Below, one piece after another: positions 12,001 through 22,302 of a stretch of 64,000 nucleotides of DNA (its first letter is position 1; each line of letters starts with the position of its first letter). Source of the stretch: Limonium bicolor (taxonomy: Eukaryota; Streptophyta; Magnoliopsida; Caryophyllales; Plumbaginaceae). The DNA is taken from positions 282,533,999 through 282,597,998 of the forward strand of contig CM041776.1 of assembly GCA_023374045.1 (NCBI GenBank). Reading direction: 5' to 3'. A program made the position numbers and the translations under genes. The notes under the pieces are model-generated. The model searched no databases. It was not told the DNA's origin and saw only the letters and a list, made by a program, of their open reading frames with translations.

Positions 12001-13303
12001 TGATAAGTGCGAAATACATCTGTTTTTAGGGCTTTAATTCTTCCTATTTTCATAACAATTCATGTCGTATTTCTCACTTATCATATGTTTTCCTTAGATT
12101 TATGTTTTGATGTGAACTGATACATTTTATGTGTCAAATGCAGGAAAATAACAATATATATATATCATGCACTATCGGCGGAATCACTCACTCACCAGCC
12201 TACAACATCAAATTTATTCACGCTTCCACTGCTCATCGTTTTATCAAGTTTATAAACTAATTAATCATCAATTAATGATAAAACTATCAAGGGGAATTCA
12301 CGCGCTATATAAGGGAGAATAGGTTCAAACCTATTTAGGCTTCACTCACGCGACGGCTACGCCCAGCCCAGAGGGGCTTCTACGCCTCTGTTCATCAATC
12401 TTCCTAGCCATATACACCATCATCATCATCAGTTTTCACCATACCACATCACCACTGAGACTTCATCACCACCACCAGACCACCTCGCCACCATTCATTC
12501 AAGGCCACTCATCACCACTTCCATAACCCCATTGTTACATATTATGTCTTTCTTTGTTATTTTTGCTACTTTCATGTTTATTTTTGAGTAGTTAGTTTAG
12601 CTCCCCGGATTGGGATAGCAAATCGGATCTTTTTATTTATTTGTAATCTTTTGACTAATTCAATAATGCAATAGTTTAATTCCAGTTCTTCATGAACTTT
12701 AATTCTCTAGCTAATTATTAAAGCAATATTTGTAATTTTCTAATCAACACGCGAGAGCTGAGATAGATAACAAGACATAGGAATTAAACCTGATTAATGA
12801 CTAGAAGCATGATCCCGCCTATAGGTTAATCGGTCTCAAATAGAAACTGTTCTTTATGCGATTAGTTGTGTCCGGATTAGAGCATTAGTCTGCTGCTAGT
12901 TCTAGCAACTGGTTAGGATTCGTTAGACTTAGTCGTTGACGAATTAATTATAGTTTCTGAGTTTATTACAGAATTAGGGAAGAGTTTATTAATTAATAAA
13001 GTGAAGGTTTGCAGAACAATCCGGGGTGCTTCCTTTTATTTAGAGTTTTACTCTTTATTTATTTGTTTAGTTTATTTTACTGTTTTATTATTTTATGTTA
13101 GTTTGTTGAGTCATTATTTTTATCAAATTAAGTAAAACCTGAAAAAGTGACGTTTCCTGTTTTCTTAGTTTAGTTTCTCAGTTAGTAAATAATTGTTAAT
13201 TAATTGAACGAGGTCCCTGAGATCGACAACCCCACTCAATTCACTATTCGCAAAACGATAGGTACATGCCTAGGTAGAGATAGTAACATATTTCTGCTCA
13301 ACA
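12001..13303 (+). repeat. LTR3 of the non-autonomous array (right end)
   Basis: About 1303 bp with the same termini. Polypurine tract at 11985-11998; TATA box at 12306-12312. It ends in the canonical CA and is followed by GTGGT of chromovirus A instead of AGTTTT plus PBS, so it is the true outer 3' LTR of the array. Confidence 0.9.
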
Positions 13304-13489
13304 GTGGTGGACCGGTCTGAGGCGCCAGGGCCCTCTACTAGACCAGGTACCGCCTAACCTGTTGAGTGAAATAAGTGATTGCATACCGCATTTCTGCATG
13401 TGTGTTAGTGAGTCTAAGTGTACTACCATGTGGGTAAAGAATTAAAGTATAATGTGAAGTCACCTAATTAGATAATTCTAAACTTAAAG
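13304..13489 (+). other. Remnant of intron upstream of the AlkB-like exon
   Basis: AT-rich sequence without a supported frame that ends TTAAAG before the AlkB-like exon. A branch-like CCTAATT lies about 25-30 nt upstream of the AG at 13488-13489. The donor and the gag exon were removed at 13303. Homologous position to the 160-nt intron 56341-56182 of the minus-strand chromovirus. Confidence 0.55.
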
Positions 13490-14131
13490 GAGCCTTCAAT
13501 ATTTGTTATCCAATCCCACCCACACCAAACCCTGAAGAAACCACCATCAACATCACCGACTTTCCAATGGAGCAATGTCAGGTCATCCAGCCAGGTATGA
13601 TACTCTTAAATGGATACCTGACACCGGACGCAACAAATCCACATCATCAGATGATGCAATGAACTTGGAGCAGCACCAAGATATCAAGAATTGTGCGAGC
13701 TGAAGATGGGCAACTGTACTGATGATACCTGAGGAGTTCCTTGCGGTCGTTAACCACGCCGTGGAATTGCTCAAGTTGAATCAGATTCAATACCAAGTGT
13801 TAAAGCATATTTATGTATTGTGAACTTCTACCAGAAAGGTGGACGATTAGGTTAACCAAAGATAAGGACGAGTCACCAGTCTTAAGTAAGGGAGTACCGT
13901 GGTGTCTTGGTCCATTGGTGATACCGCCAGTGTTATATATGGCAAGCGAAGCAAGCTGATCTCGCAAAGAAGTTAGTGTTGAAATCAGGAGATGTACTAA
14001 TCATGGGTGGGCAGTCAAGGATGCTATATCATGGCGTCAGGAAGATCAAACTGAATACCACACCATCGGTAGTGATCAATGCCATACACACGAAACCTGG
14101 ACGTTTGAATTTGACCTTCAGACAGTTTTAA
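13490..14131 (+). pseudogene. AlkB-like 2OG/Fe(II) dioxygenase exon of chromovirus A (decayed)
   Basis: Recognised by plant AlkB-family landmarks in order: a CQVIQPGM-type N-terminal segment (about 13577-13630), NFYQKGGRLG (about 13822-13850), DKDES followed by LSKG (13861-13890), SGDV-type strand then GGQSRMLYHG (about 14006-14035), and the C-terminal RLNLTFRQ (14102-14125) before TAA at 14129-14131. AlkB enzymes oxidatively demethylate nucleic acids. The distal Fe ligand His (14030-14032) and the 2OG-binding Arg (14102-14104) are present. The HxD site at 13852-13863 reads L-T-K-D where the other copy has L-H-Q-D, so the proximal His is lost. Several frameshifts occur. It sits before protease and ends in its own stop. 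Confidence 0.82.
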
Positions 14132-14237
14132 AGCCTTGTATAATTATGTAATGTGTTAAGCCAGTTGTATATTAAGAATGCTATATCTAGCTAAGTTTAA
14201 AATGTAATCGACTTGTGATGTGGAGGGAGTGTTAATC

Positions 14238-14243
14238 AATAAA
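14238..14243 (+). terminator. Poly(A) signal after the AlkB-like exon
   Basis: AATAAA within ATCAATAAAG, 107 nt after the AlkB-like stop, followed by a TG-rich stretch (TGGTGTTGTT). The same ten bases recur at the matching place in the minus-strand chromovirus. This suggests that transcripts ending here carry AlkB as terminal exon. Confidence 0.6.
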
Positions 14244-14309
14244 GTGGTGTTGTTCGAAGTATATCAACCGTGTTGTTACCAAATACTTATTAGTTTGCCA
14301 ATGAATTAG

Positions 14310-17300
14310 GCTGTGCACTCGGAACGGGAGGTATACTGAGTGTCTGCAATGAGGCAGAAGCCGACAAGAGCGGCACAATCCTCACCGGTACCTTCCCAGT
14401 CAATGGCGTGGACGCTTCAATCTTGTTCGACTCCGGAGCCTCACATACATTTATTTTGCTATCCTTTGCGAAGAGGCTGGGGTTAGACAGTGATGAGATG
14501 CCAGACTTCCTAGTCACTCTCCCGTCGAAAGAGCGGATCAGGTGTACCCGCTACCACCGAGATGCTGTTGTACGAATCAGAGATGAAGAGTTTCCGATCG
14601 ACTTGATAGAGTTCGACGGACTTGGTTTTGATGTGATTGTCGGGATGAACTGGTTGGAGCGGTACAAGGGCAGAATCCTGTGTGCCGAGCATCGTCTGCT
14701 TCTTTGGAGTCCGTCTGGGGTTACTATATCTTACCGCCAGAGGCCCAGGGAGCCTTCGACTCAGATCATCACCGCCATGGCCATGTATCGTGAATTACGA
14801 TGAGGGAATGATGTATACCTCTGCTATGTCCAGGACATAGAGAGAGACCCAGAGTTTAGCCCAGATGTGCCGGTAGTGTCGGAGTTTCCTGATGTATTTC
14901 CTAAGGAACTGCCGGGCATGCCACCAGCACGGGAAGTTGAGTTTGAAATTGATTTGGTTCCGGGTACCGGACCAATTGCGAAGGCGCCCTATCGTATGGC
15001 TCCAGCAGAGATGACAGAGCTCAAGGAGCAGCTGAGAGACCTACTTGACAAGGGATTTATCCGCTCTAGTGTTTCACCATGGGGAGCGCCGGTCCTCTTC
15101 GTGAAGAATAAGGACGGTAGCCTCCGCCTGTGTATTGACTATCGAGAGCTGAATGCAGTTACAGTGAAGAACCGTTATCCTTTACCACGCATTGATGACC
15201 TATTTGATCAGTTGAGGGGAGCATCAGTGTTCTCCAAGATAGATTTATGATCCGGATACCATCAGATTGCCATCCGTGAGTGTGACATAGAGAAGACCGC
15301 TTTCAGAACCAGATATGGACATTATGAGTTTACGGTTATGCCGTTTGGTCTATCCAATGCACCAGCTAAGTTCATGGACTTAATGAACTGCTTGTTCCAA
15401 GATCAGTTGGACAAGTCAGTGGTAGTCTTCATCGACGATATTCTTGTGTACTCGAAATCGAGAGGTGAGCATGAAAGCCACCTAAGAAATGTGTTACAAA
15501 CATTGAGAAAGAATCAGTTATATGCTAAGTTTTCAAAGTGTGAATTTTGGTTGAACCAAGTATCCTTTCTTGGTCATGTGATTTCTGAGGCCGGGATCAC
15601 TGTTGATCCGGCAAAGATTGATGCAGTGCTCACCTGGCCTAGGCCGAAGACAGTTACCGACATCCGGAGCTTCCTTGGTTTGGTCGGATATTATAGGAGG
15701 TTTGTGAAGGACTTCTCCAGTGTCTCGAAGCCGATGACTTCCTTGATGAAGAAGGATGCTCCATTCGAGTGGACAGATGACTGCGAGAGTTCTTTCCAGA
15801 GTCTCAAGGATGCTCTGACATCTGCACCAGTCCTGACTATACCAGACGGTCCAGATGGTTTTGAGGTCTATTGCGACGCATCAGGCAGAGGTATGGGTTG
15901 TGTGTTGATGCAACACGGGAAGGTCGTAGCATACGCCTCCCGATAGATGAAGAAGCATGAAGAGAACTACCCTACCCACGATTCAGAACTGGGTGCCATT
16001 GTCTTCGCATTGAAGATATGGCGACATTATTTGTATGGGGTAAGTGTGACAATTTACTCTGACCACAAAAGTTTAAAATACTTGTTCACTCAGAAGGAGT
16101 CGAACGTGAGACAAAGAAGATGGGTCGAGTTCTTAAATGACTACGACATCAATTTACAGTACAAAGAGGGTAAGGCAAATGTGGTAGCTGACGCATTGAG
16201 TCACCGAGCACACTTTCTCCATTCGCTAGTCTCTCATTCTAGCTTGATTGAAGAGGTGCGGAGTGCTCAGATGTCGGATCAGTATATGTTAGAGATCAGG
16301 CAGAAGCTTATTGATGGCACATTCAAGGGTCAGAAGTATGACTTCCGACTCCACGATGATGACCTGATTAGGCTCAATGGCCGACTGTGTATCCCGAGGA
16401 ATAGCGCTGAACTGAAGGAGCACATACTGAGTGAATCCCACTGTTCTACGACTTCGATTCACCCCGGAGCTTCAAAGATGTACAAGGGTATGAAACGTTA
16501 TTTTGGTGGACGGAATGAAAAGGATGTAAATGATTATGTATTGAGGTGTCTCACTTGCCAAAAGGTCAAGTTTGAGCACCGACGACCTGGTGGTATGGTA
16601 CAGCCAATGCCAGTGCCTGAGTGGAAGTTCCATGATATTTCTATGGACTTCGTAGTAGGGCTTCCGCCTACAAGGGGAGGTCTGAATATGATTTGGGTTG
16701 TTGTTGACCGACTGACCAAGGTGGCTCGATTCATACCGATGAAGAACACCTGGAAAGTGGTAAAACTAGCAGAGCTCTTCGACAGAGAGATTGTAAGACA
16801 TCATGGGGTACCGAAAACAATTGTGTGTGACAGGGATACCAGATTCCTCTCAAGGTATTGGAAATCCACACGGGAAGCGCTTGGTACCGAGCTGAAGCTA
16901 TACAGCGTTCCACCCACAGACTGATGGTTAGAGTGAGCGCACCATCCAGACACTTGAGGATATGTTACGTGCATGTGCACTTGACTTTCAGACCAGCTCA
17001 ATTGATAAGTTACATCTGATCGAGTTTAGTTACAACAATAGTTACCATGCTTCGATCAAGATGTCTCCCTTCCAGGCTTTGTACGGTAGACCATGCCGCA
17101 CGCCATTATGCTGGGATGAGTCGAGTGAGACGGTCATTATAGGACCAGAGTATCTGGAACAAGTTCAAGCAGAAGTACGCCAAATCCGGGCTAACATGAA
17201 GTCAGCCCAGGATAGGCAGAAATCATACGCCGATGTGCGCAGACGTGACCTGGAGTTCACCGTGGGTGATCAGATATTTCTTAGGGTATCCCCCATGAAG

Positions 17301-17682
17301 GGAGTATTTCGTTTTGGCCAGAAAGGCAAGTTGAGCCCAAAATATGTGGGGCCTTATGTTGTGACGGAGCGGATCGGCCCGGTAGCTTACAGACTTGATT
17401 TACCCGCCGAGCTGGGCAAGGTGCATGATGTATTTCATGTGTCCCAGTTGAAGAAATATATGTCACATCCGTCTCATGTGCTTCAGCCTGAAAGGCTAAC
17501 CTTAGAGCCGACCATGCGATCAGTGGAGACTCCGGTACGTATTCTGGATACTAAGACTCGAGACACTCGCCATAAGTCTGAGACTGGTGAAGGTTCTCTG
17601 GTCTAACCAGGACATCGTGGAGGCCACTTGGGAGCTGGAAGCTAAGATGAAGGCGAAGTACCCGTCATTGTTTACTTCTTAG
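14310..17682 (+). pseudogene. pol: Chromovirus A pol: protease-RT-RNase H-integrase-chromodomain (stops and frameshifts)
   Basis: The exon opens after a 3' splice site at 14308-14309. Protease DSGASH lies at about 14430-14450. RT runs about 14930-15560 with [15 protein letters not shown] and the catalytic FIDD (Asp codons 15434-15439). RNase H has YCDAS at about 15869-15883 and YSDHKS near 16055. Integrase has an HHCC zinc finger (CLTC near 16545-16560), the core with SMDF and CDRDTRF, and the SERT Glu region near 16935. A chromodomain with WSNQD and ATWELE ends at TAG 17680-17682. Breaks: in-frame stops at 14801 (TGA), 15248 (TGA), 15944 (TAG) and 16929 (TAG), a deletion near 16903 and a frameshift near 17580. 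It is a decayed copy; the downstream LTR is large and complete. Confidence 0.95.
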
Positions 17683-17950
17683 GTTTTGTGTGTATAGGGT
17701 ACGGGGCGTACCCCTTTTCAGGGGGTAGAGCCGTTTCGGTTATGTGTACGACGTGTATTAATACATCGTCTATGTTATGTTGTTATGTTACAGATCATTG
17801 TGTCTGAATGATGTTATGTTTTTGGACCTTGTGTCCGATGTTATGTAGTATGTTGTTAATGTTGTTATGGAAGTATTGTTTTATGAGAATTCCCGTGTCC
17901 TTTTCTAATATTTAGGATATGTGGAAGTGTGAACTTTGGGGACAAAGTTC

Positions 17951-17967
17951 TTTTAAGGGGGGTAGAT
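17951..17967 (+). other. Polypurine tract of chromovirus A
   Basis: TTTTAAGGGGGGTAGAT directly before the LTR TG at 17968. The same tract in reverse complement borders the minus-strand LTRs at 32983 and 51517. Confidence 0.85.
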
Positions 17968-20900
17968 TGAAATACCCCAAACCATAGTATGCGGTTTAAA
18001 CATTAAAATATGGTATATAATACTAAAAGACTTCTCGAAACATTAGTAAACAATTTAACCATAGAAAACACAAATAAGTCCTAAGTCAATTAGGGCTAAA
18101 ATGTGCCCTAAGCTTGGGATAAGCTTGATCAAGACATAATAAGCTTATAAAGACTTAATTTAGGTGTTAATGAATATAATAAACCAAATACCAAAGAAAA
18201 CCAGCTTGAAAACAAGTTTAAAACACAAAATGTGCTTTAAGGAGTCTTAAAGCACCTTTTGAAAAATTGTCTGTAAATGAGTTTTGAATGGCTAAATGTC
18301 CATCATTACTCTTTAATTAATATGTAATACTACTTAGTATCACATTTGGAAGTCTATATCAATGGGAAATCAAAATTTTCACATCTGTGTGTCTTGTTTT
18401 TATGAATAGTACCCAATTAACCAAGTTTATAACATAGTCAATGTAAGTATTTAATTGGTCAACAAAGACTAAAATACCCCTAGTTATATAATGGGGGCCG
18501 GTTTTCTTGTAAGGGATGAGTCATCCCCTTGTTAATTTGATAAGAAAGGAAAGTGATAAAGTAAACACTATTTACTTTACTACTTAAGTATCAAAACTAG
18601 TTAAGTCTTCTTCATTCTCTCATTTCCCTTGTTTCCACCGTCTTCTACCTTCCTTCTTTCTCTCATTTCTGATTTTTGCAACAGCACCACCACCATCATT
18701 CTTCATCTTCAATCACTTGTAATTCCTAGCTCACTTTGCCAAATCAAAAACTAAGGCCACCATTCTCTTTGTCTTGCCAAGCTCTTCAACTCCATCCTTT
18801 CAAAATCTTAAGAGCTCCATTTCGGTGCCAAGAGGAATCTCCATGGGAGGAGCTTGAGCTCACCTTTTCACATATTATTGTTCTCCTTTGCTTCTAGGTA
18901 AGGAAACTCAAATAAAAACTCCATTTCTTTCTTATTTTGACGTTGACCGAGAATCACCATTGATGGGGTTCTTTATATTGCTTTGTTCTAGCTTCATTTC
19001 AACCTTTCATGGACTAGGTGGAGTCCTCTCTTGCTACATATCCAAACTCTCTTTCATATCCAAGGTAAAACAACTATCTTAATGTTTTAAAACAATGTAT
19101 AACTAGGGTTTACAATGAGATGAAGCATAAAGCTTGTATACTCATTTTATCATTTGTATAATGTTTAGAAGTTGACAAGCAACTAAAAGCCTTGCCGATT
19201 TAGTCAAGGAAACAAGAAAGAAGTTGTGAGGAAAAGAGGTAAATGTGCTAACCCAATGTGGTTTAAAGTCTTAGGAGAAATGAGCTTATGTTGCTTATTA
19301 AAATGATCTAAGGAGCCAATGGTGAATGACTTAGTAAAATGTTCTCAAGGAGACTAGTAAAAAAGGCATATGTGTTGTTGAGTGTATTTGCAGGTCAAAG
19401 GCAAATATATTATGGAAATTCAGTGTTTATGGTTTGTGCATCTTAAGGGCCTAAGAGCAATGCTATTTAAGGGCCTAAGTGCCATGCAATTTAAATTATG
19501 CACTATATTGTGATGTAGTGTTAAATGAGTGAAGTTTTGTGTACAAGAATGTTCTTGATGGATTTTAGTGTTCTTGGATGTTTAATGGTGAAAACAATGT
19601 GTTTTGGCTTGGTAATGTTCTAGGAGAACCCATGTCGAAATTTAGATAATGTATAAGAAGCTTTAGGTGTTTAAAATGAGTTTTGGTAAGTTAGGAAGTG
19701 TTTAGAATGGTTAAGTGTTCTACTAGTGAAAGAAACATGCATTAAGGTGTTTTAAGGTGTAAAAGGGACTTAAGCATTATTTTAGAGGATTTAGAGTGCA
19801 AATGAGTGTTTTGGGATACTTCAAGATCATGGTGAGATTGTGTTTAGGACTTGTGCAATGTTGGTGAATAAGGAAGAAGTGATTTGTTGTATGGAGGAGC
19901 TATAAACTTGTAGAGATATTCAAGGAGTTTGGTTAGGAAGAAAAGATGCTTGGGAGATGATGTTGTAGTGGTGAGAAAACATTTGGGAACAGTGGAAGTT
20001 ATAGGTATGAAACACCACATAGGAACTTAGTGAAAAACATTACAAGTGTAAACCTTTTTATAAGAGTTTGTGTAATGCTTGAGGAGGATTTTAGTGAATG
20101 ATTTAAGGAGTTTAATGGAGGTCTTGGGGTGTGTTTGAATTTCCCAAATAAGGTTAGAACATACTAGGATATATGTGGGGAAGTTTGGAGTTAAATGGGC
20201 AATTAAAAACAAGGGTCTGGAGCAGACCGACCTTGGGGACCGGACCTGCAAGGTCGGTCGAGCCCAGTTTACCCTGTGAGAAATGGTTTCTGGAATGACC
20301 GACCTTGGGGGCCGGACTTGCAAGGTCGGTCGGGCATGGATTTTTAGTACGGATTGAGTCTCTGGAATAGACCGACCTTGAGACCGGACTTACAAGGTCG
20401 GTCATGCCTAAATTTTTGTACGTAAGTGAGTCTCGGGAATCGACCGATCTTGCGACCGGACTTGCCAAGATCGGTCGGGCCTGAATTTTCAAGGAAAGAA
20501 ACTTTCGGGAATAGACCGAACTTGCAAGGTCGGTCGGAGTAGAATTTTTAACGGTAATGTGCTCTGGAATGGACCGACCTTGTGTAAGGTCGGTCGGTAA
20601 GGTCGGTCGGACCAAAACTTGTAAAAAAAAACGAACAAAGAGTGGCTTAAGTAGTTAACCCTATGGGGTATAATGTAGGTAATCAAGGATAAGTTTGGGC
20701 ATTAAAACATGTCATATAACCATGTTAAACACTTAGTAAATTTGAAGTTAAGTAAGTTAATTAACCGACATTCTTAATTATGTATAGGAGTGGCCTACGG
20801 TGAAAATCAATCGAAGCAAGGACCAAGGTATGGTTTTCTTGCAGTCTGTTGCCTACCGGTTTACACCGGCTTGTGTGTTGTTTGTTTTTCTGAGTGTTTA

Positions 20901-21988
20901 TGACGTTATAAGACTTAACCATGTAAAGAGTTTACATCGTTTTTACTACTATGATGTTATGACGTGACTCATTTCCCTTGTGTGTGTCTAATATGACTTA
21001 CCACTTGCTTGTGAATTGTTGTTAAGTTCCACTGTTGAACTTCTAACAAGTGCTAACTGGGGAGTGAGGAATCCGGTTGTCCGGTCATGCATGTAAGTTT
21101 AAGAGTAGATATCTGTATCAGATTCGACTCTTATGATGTTAAGATTGTTCTCCTTTATTTGGCGATCGATCTCCCGCTAGCTTCCTCCAAAGCTTACCTA
21201 TTCTGACTTATGATCGGTTTAGTGGGAACATGTGTTTGTGTGGTGTGTTCGGGTCACTATATCCGAACCATCTGTGACTTAAGTTACTCGTTCGACTAAC
21301 AGAACGGTAATGAGTGTGGGTAACAAGCTTAACATGAGGGTGAACCATTCTCTAGGCTTCTTATGTTGTTAAACCTTCTTGGTTTGTTATTGTGGAAAGT
21401 GTATTCACTATGTATGTGATGTTGTGCTATGCAATATTATTGCTATGCCATATGTATATGTTATATGTTAAAATGAATGCCATGTCATCATTACAATTAG
21501 TTGCGCGTATACCAGTAGCCGATGGGCTGCGCGTTAACCATACCAGCCAAGGGTTGCTGACCCCCTCGGGGGCTCCATATTTATACTGCAGGATGAGGAT
21601 CGAGGAAACAGAGTGGTTGTAGATCAAGGTTATATCATACTTTTGATTATTTTGGACGGTAGGGCCGGGATGCGCCTGTGCTCCCGTGGCGTTTATTTTG
21701 GTACTGTTGTATTACAATGATGGTCGTTATAGTTGACAGTGGAGTTCATGTGTACGGTTTACAGTGACGGTTTGTATTAAACACTCGGTATGTTGGTTAT
21801 GTAAATATATGGTTGTTAGTACCTAATGCTCGGGAGTCTGATCATCAGACTGGTACACTTGTATTTATTCTGCCTTGTTAACCACGTGGGTGGTTGACGG
21901 CGTTGTAGCACTGAATCGTTTAGTTATTGTTTAGTTGTTTTTCCGCTGCGATTTCATTTAATGTTAAGTGTGTAGTAGGGGTGTTACA
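17968..21988 (+). repeat. LTR-A of chromovirus A (about 4.0 kb)
   Basis: TGAAATACCCC...GGGGTGTTACA, 4021 bp. TATA-like TATATAA at 18485-18491 puts U3 at about 0.5 kb, leaving about 3.5 kb of transcribed R-U5 leader. A splice-donor-like AG-GTAAGG occurs at 18896-18902. A hairpin array lies at 20215-20615. A polypurine tract borders its left side and a PBS its right, so it is a shared LTR in a former tandem. Short frames within it show no recognisable protein. Confidence 0.9.
20215..20615 (+). repeat. Hairpin array in LTR-A
   Basis: About six units of 60-75 bp, each an inverted repeat of the CGACCGACCTTG / CAAGGTCGGTCG type around a central ACCGGACTTG-like core. Unit starts are near 20225, 20298, 20370, 20441, 20515 and 20571. 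Linkers share CTGGAAT. Arms vary between units (for example GACCGATCTTG with CAAGATCGGTC) but remain complementary. Confidence 0.85.
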
Positions 21989-21993
21989 AAAAG

Positions 21994-22005
21994 TGGTATC
22001 AGAGC
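21994..22005 (+). other. Primer-binding site complementary to initiator tRNA-Met
   Basis: TGGTATCAGAGC, five bases after LTR-A. It is the standard tRNA-iMet PBS of many plant LTR elements. Its position after an LTR that is itself preceded by a polypurine tract shows a second, now truncated, tandem copy. Confidence 0.9.
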
Positions 22006-22124
22006 GAAGTATCGCTCTAATGACTAGAATACCGAGCTTAGGAATATACCGAGTTAGGAAACCTAACCACAGTTACCTAAGTGAGCAATGCACTGAGTCA
22101 ATTCTCGGGTGAAAAATTAAGGTG
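22006..22124 (+). other. 5' leader remnant of a second tandem chromovirus copy
   Basis: GCTCTAATGACTAGAATACC-like leader, clearly related to the leader next to the PBS of the minus-strand chromovirus (about 57960-58028, reverse complement). It ends near 22105-22130 where an oppositely oriented LTR begins. No gag is left. Confidence 0.7.
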
Positions 22125-22302
22125 GTCAGGGACTTTGTCCTTAACCTAGGTCCCGGACCATTGTAGTAATACATTTTCGGCTACATTTTGACGTTGGTCT
22201 GGCACTTTATGCAAGACCTAAGTCCCGGACCAATGTTACAGGCAATTTTCAGCAGATTTTCATGGTGGTCCGGGACTACTTCCTGGACCTAAGTCCCGGA
22301 CC
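22125..22302 (-). repeat. Hairpin array in LTR-B
   Basis: Three units of about 75 bp. The best is perfect over 11 bp: GGTCCGGGACT at 22267-22277 with AGTCCCGGACC at 22292-22302. The other two units have arms with mismatches. It lies at the broken left edge of the LTR. Confidence 0.8.

Larger units (their letters stand above)
943..13303 (+). mobile_element. Tandem LTR-sharing array of a non-autonomous Ty3/gypsy-like element
   Basis: Three LTR copies (3187-4483, 7587-8899, 12001-13303) alternate with internal regions (943-3186 truncated, 4484-7586, 8900-12000), giving repeat units of about 4400 and 4414 bp. Each LTR opens TGATAAGTGC and closes TGCTCAACA. The PBS next to LTR2 matches the 3' end of plant tRNA-Asp, as in Athila/Tat-type elements. 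The only ORF is gag-like; protease, RT, RNase H and integrase are absent, so it must be mobilised in trans. The last LTR ends exactly at its terminal CA at 13303 and abuts chromovirus A, so the array sits inside that element. The left end is broken at 943, so no TSD can be tested. Confidence 0.88.
13304..22124 (+). mobile_element. Chromovirus A (Ty3/gypsy, Tekay/Del-like), 5'-truncated, shared LTR
   Basis: Order on the plus strand: intron remnant, AlkB-like exon, protease, RT, RNase H, integrase, chromodomain, polypurine tract, LTR. The 5' LTR and gag are missing, being replaced by the non-autonomous array at 13303. The LTR at 17968-21988 is followed by a tRNA-iMet PBS and about 120 bp of 5' leader, so it also served as 5' LTR of a next tandem copy that breaks at about 22125. 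The Tekay/Del-like call rests on the chromodomain at the integrase C-terminus, the iMet PBS and the 4-kb LTR. Stop codons and frameshifts make it non-autonomous today. Confidence 0.88.

Noticed and set aside
20027..20686. Minus-strand ORFs of 65-153 codons in LTR-A
   Set aside because: Opened by the hairpin array, with RPTL.-type repeats; not a gene.
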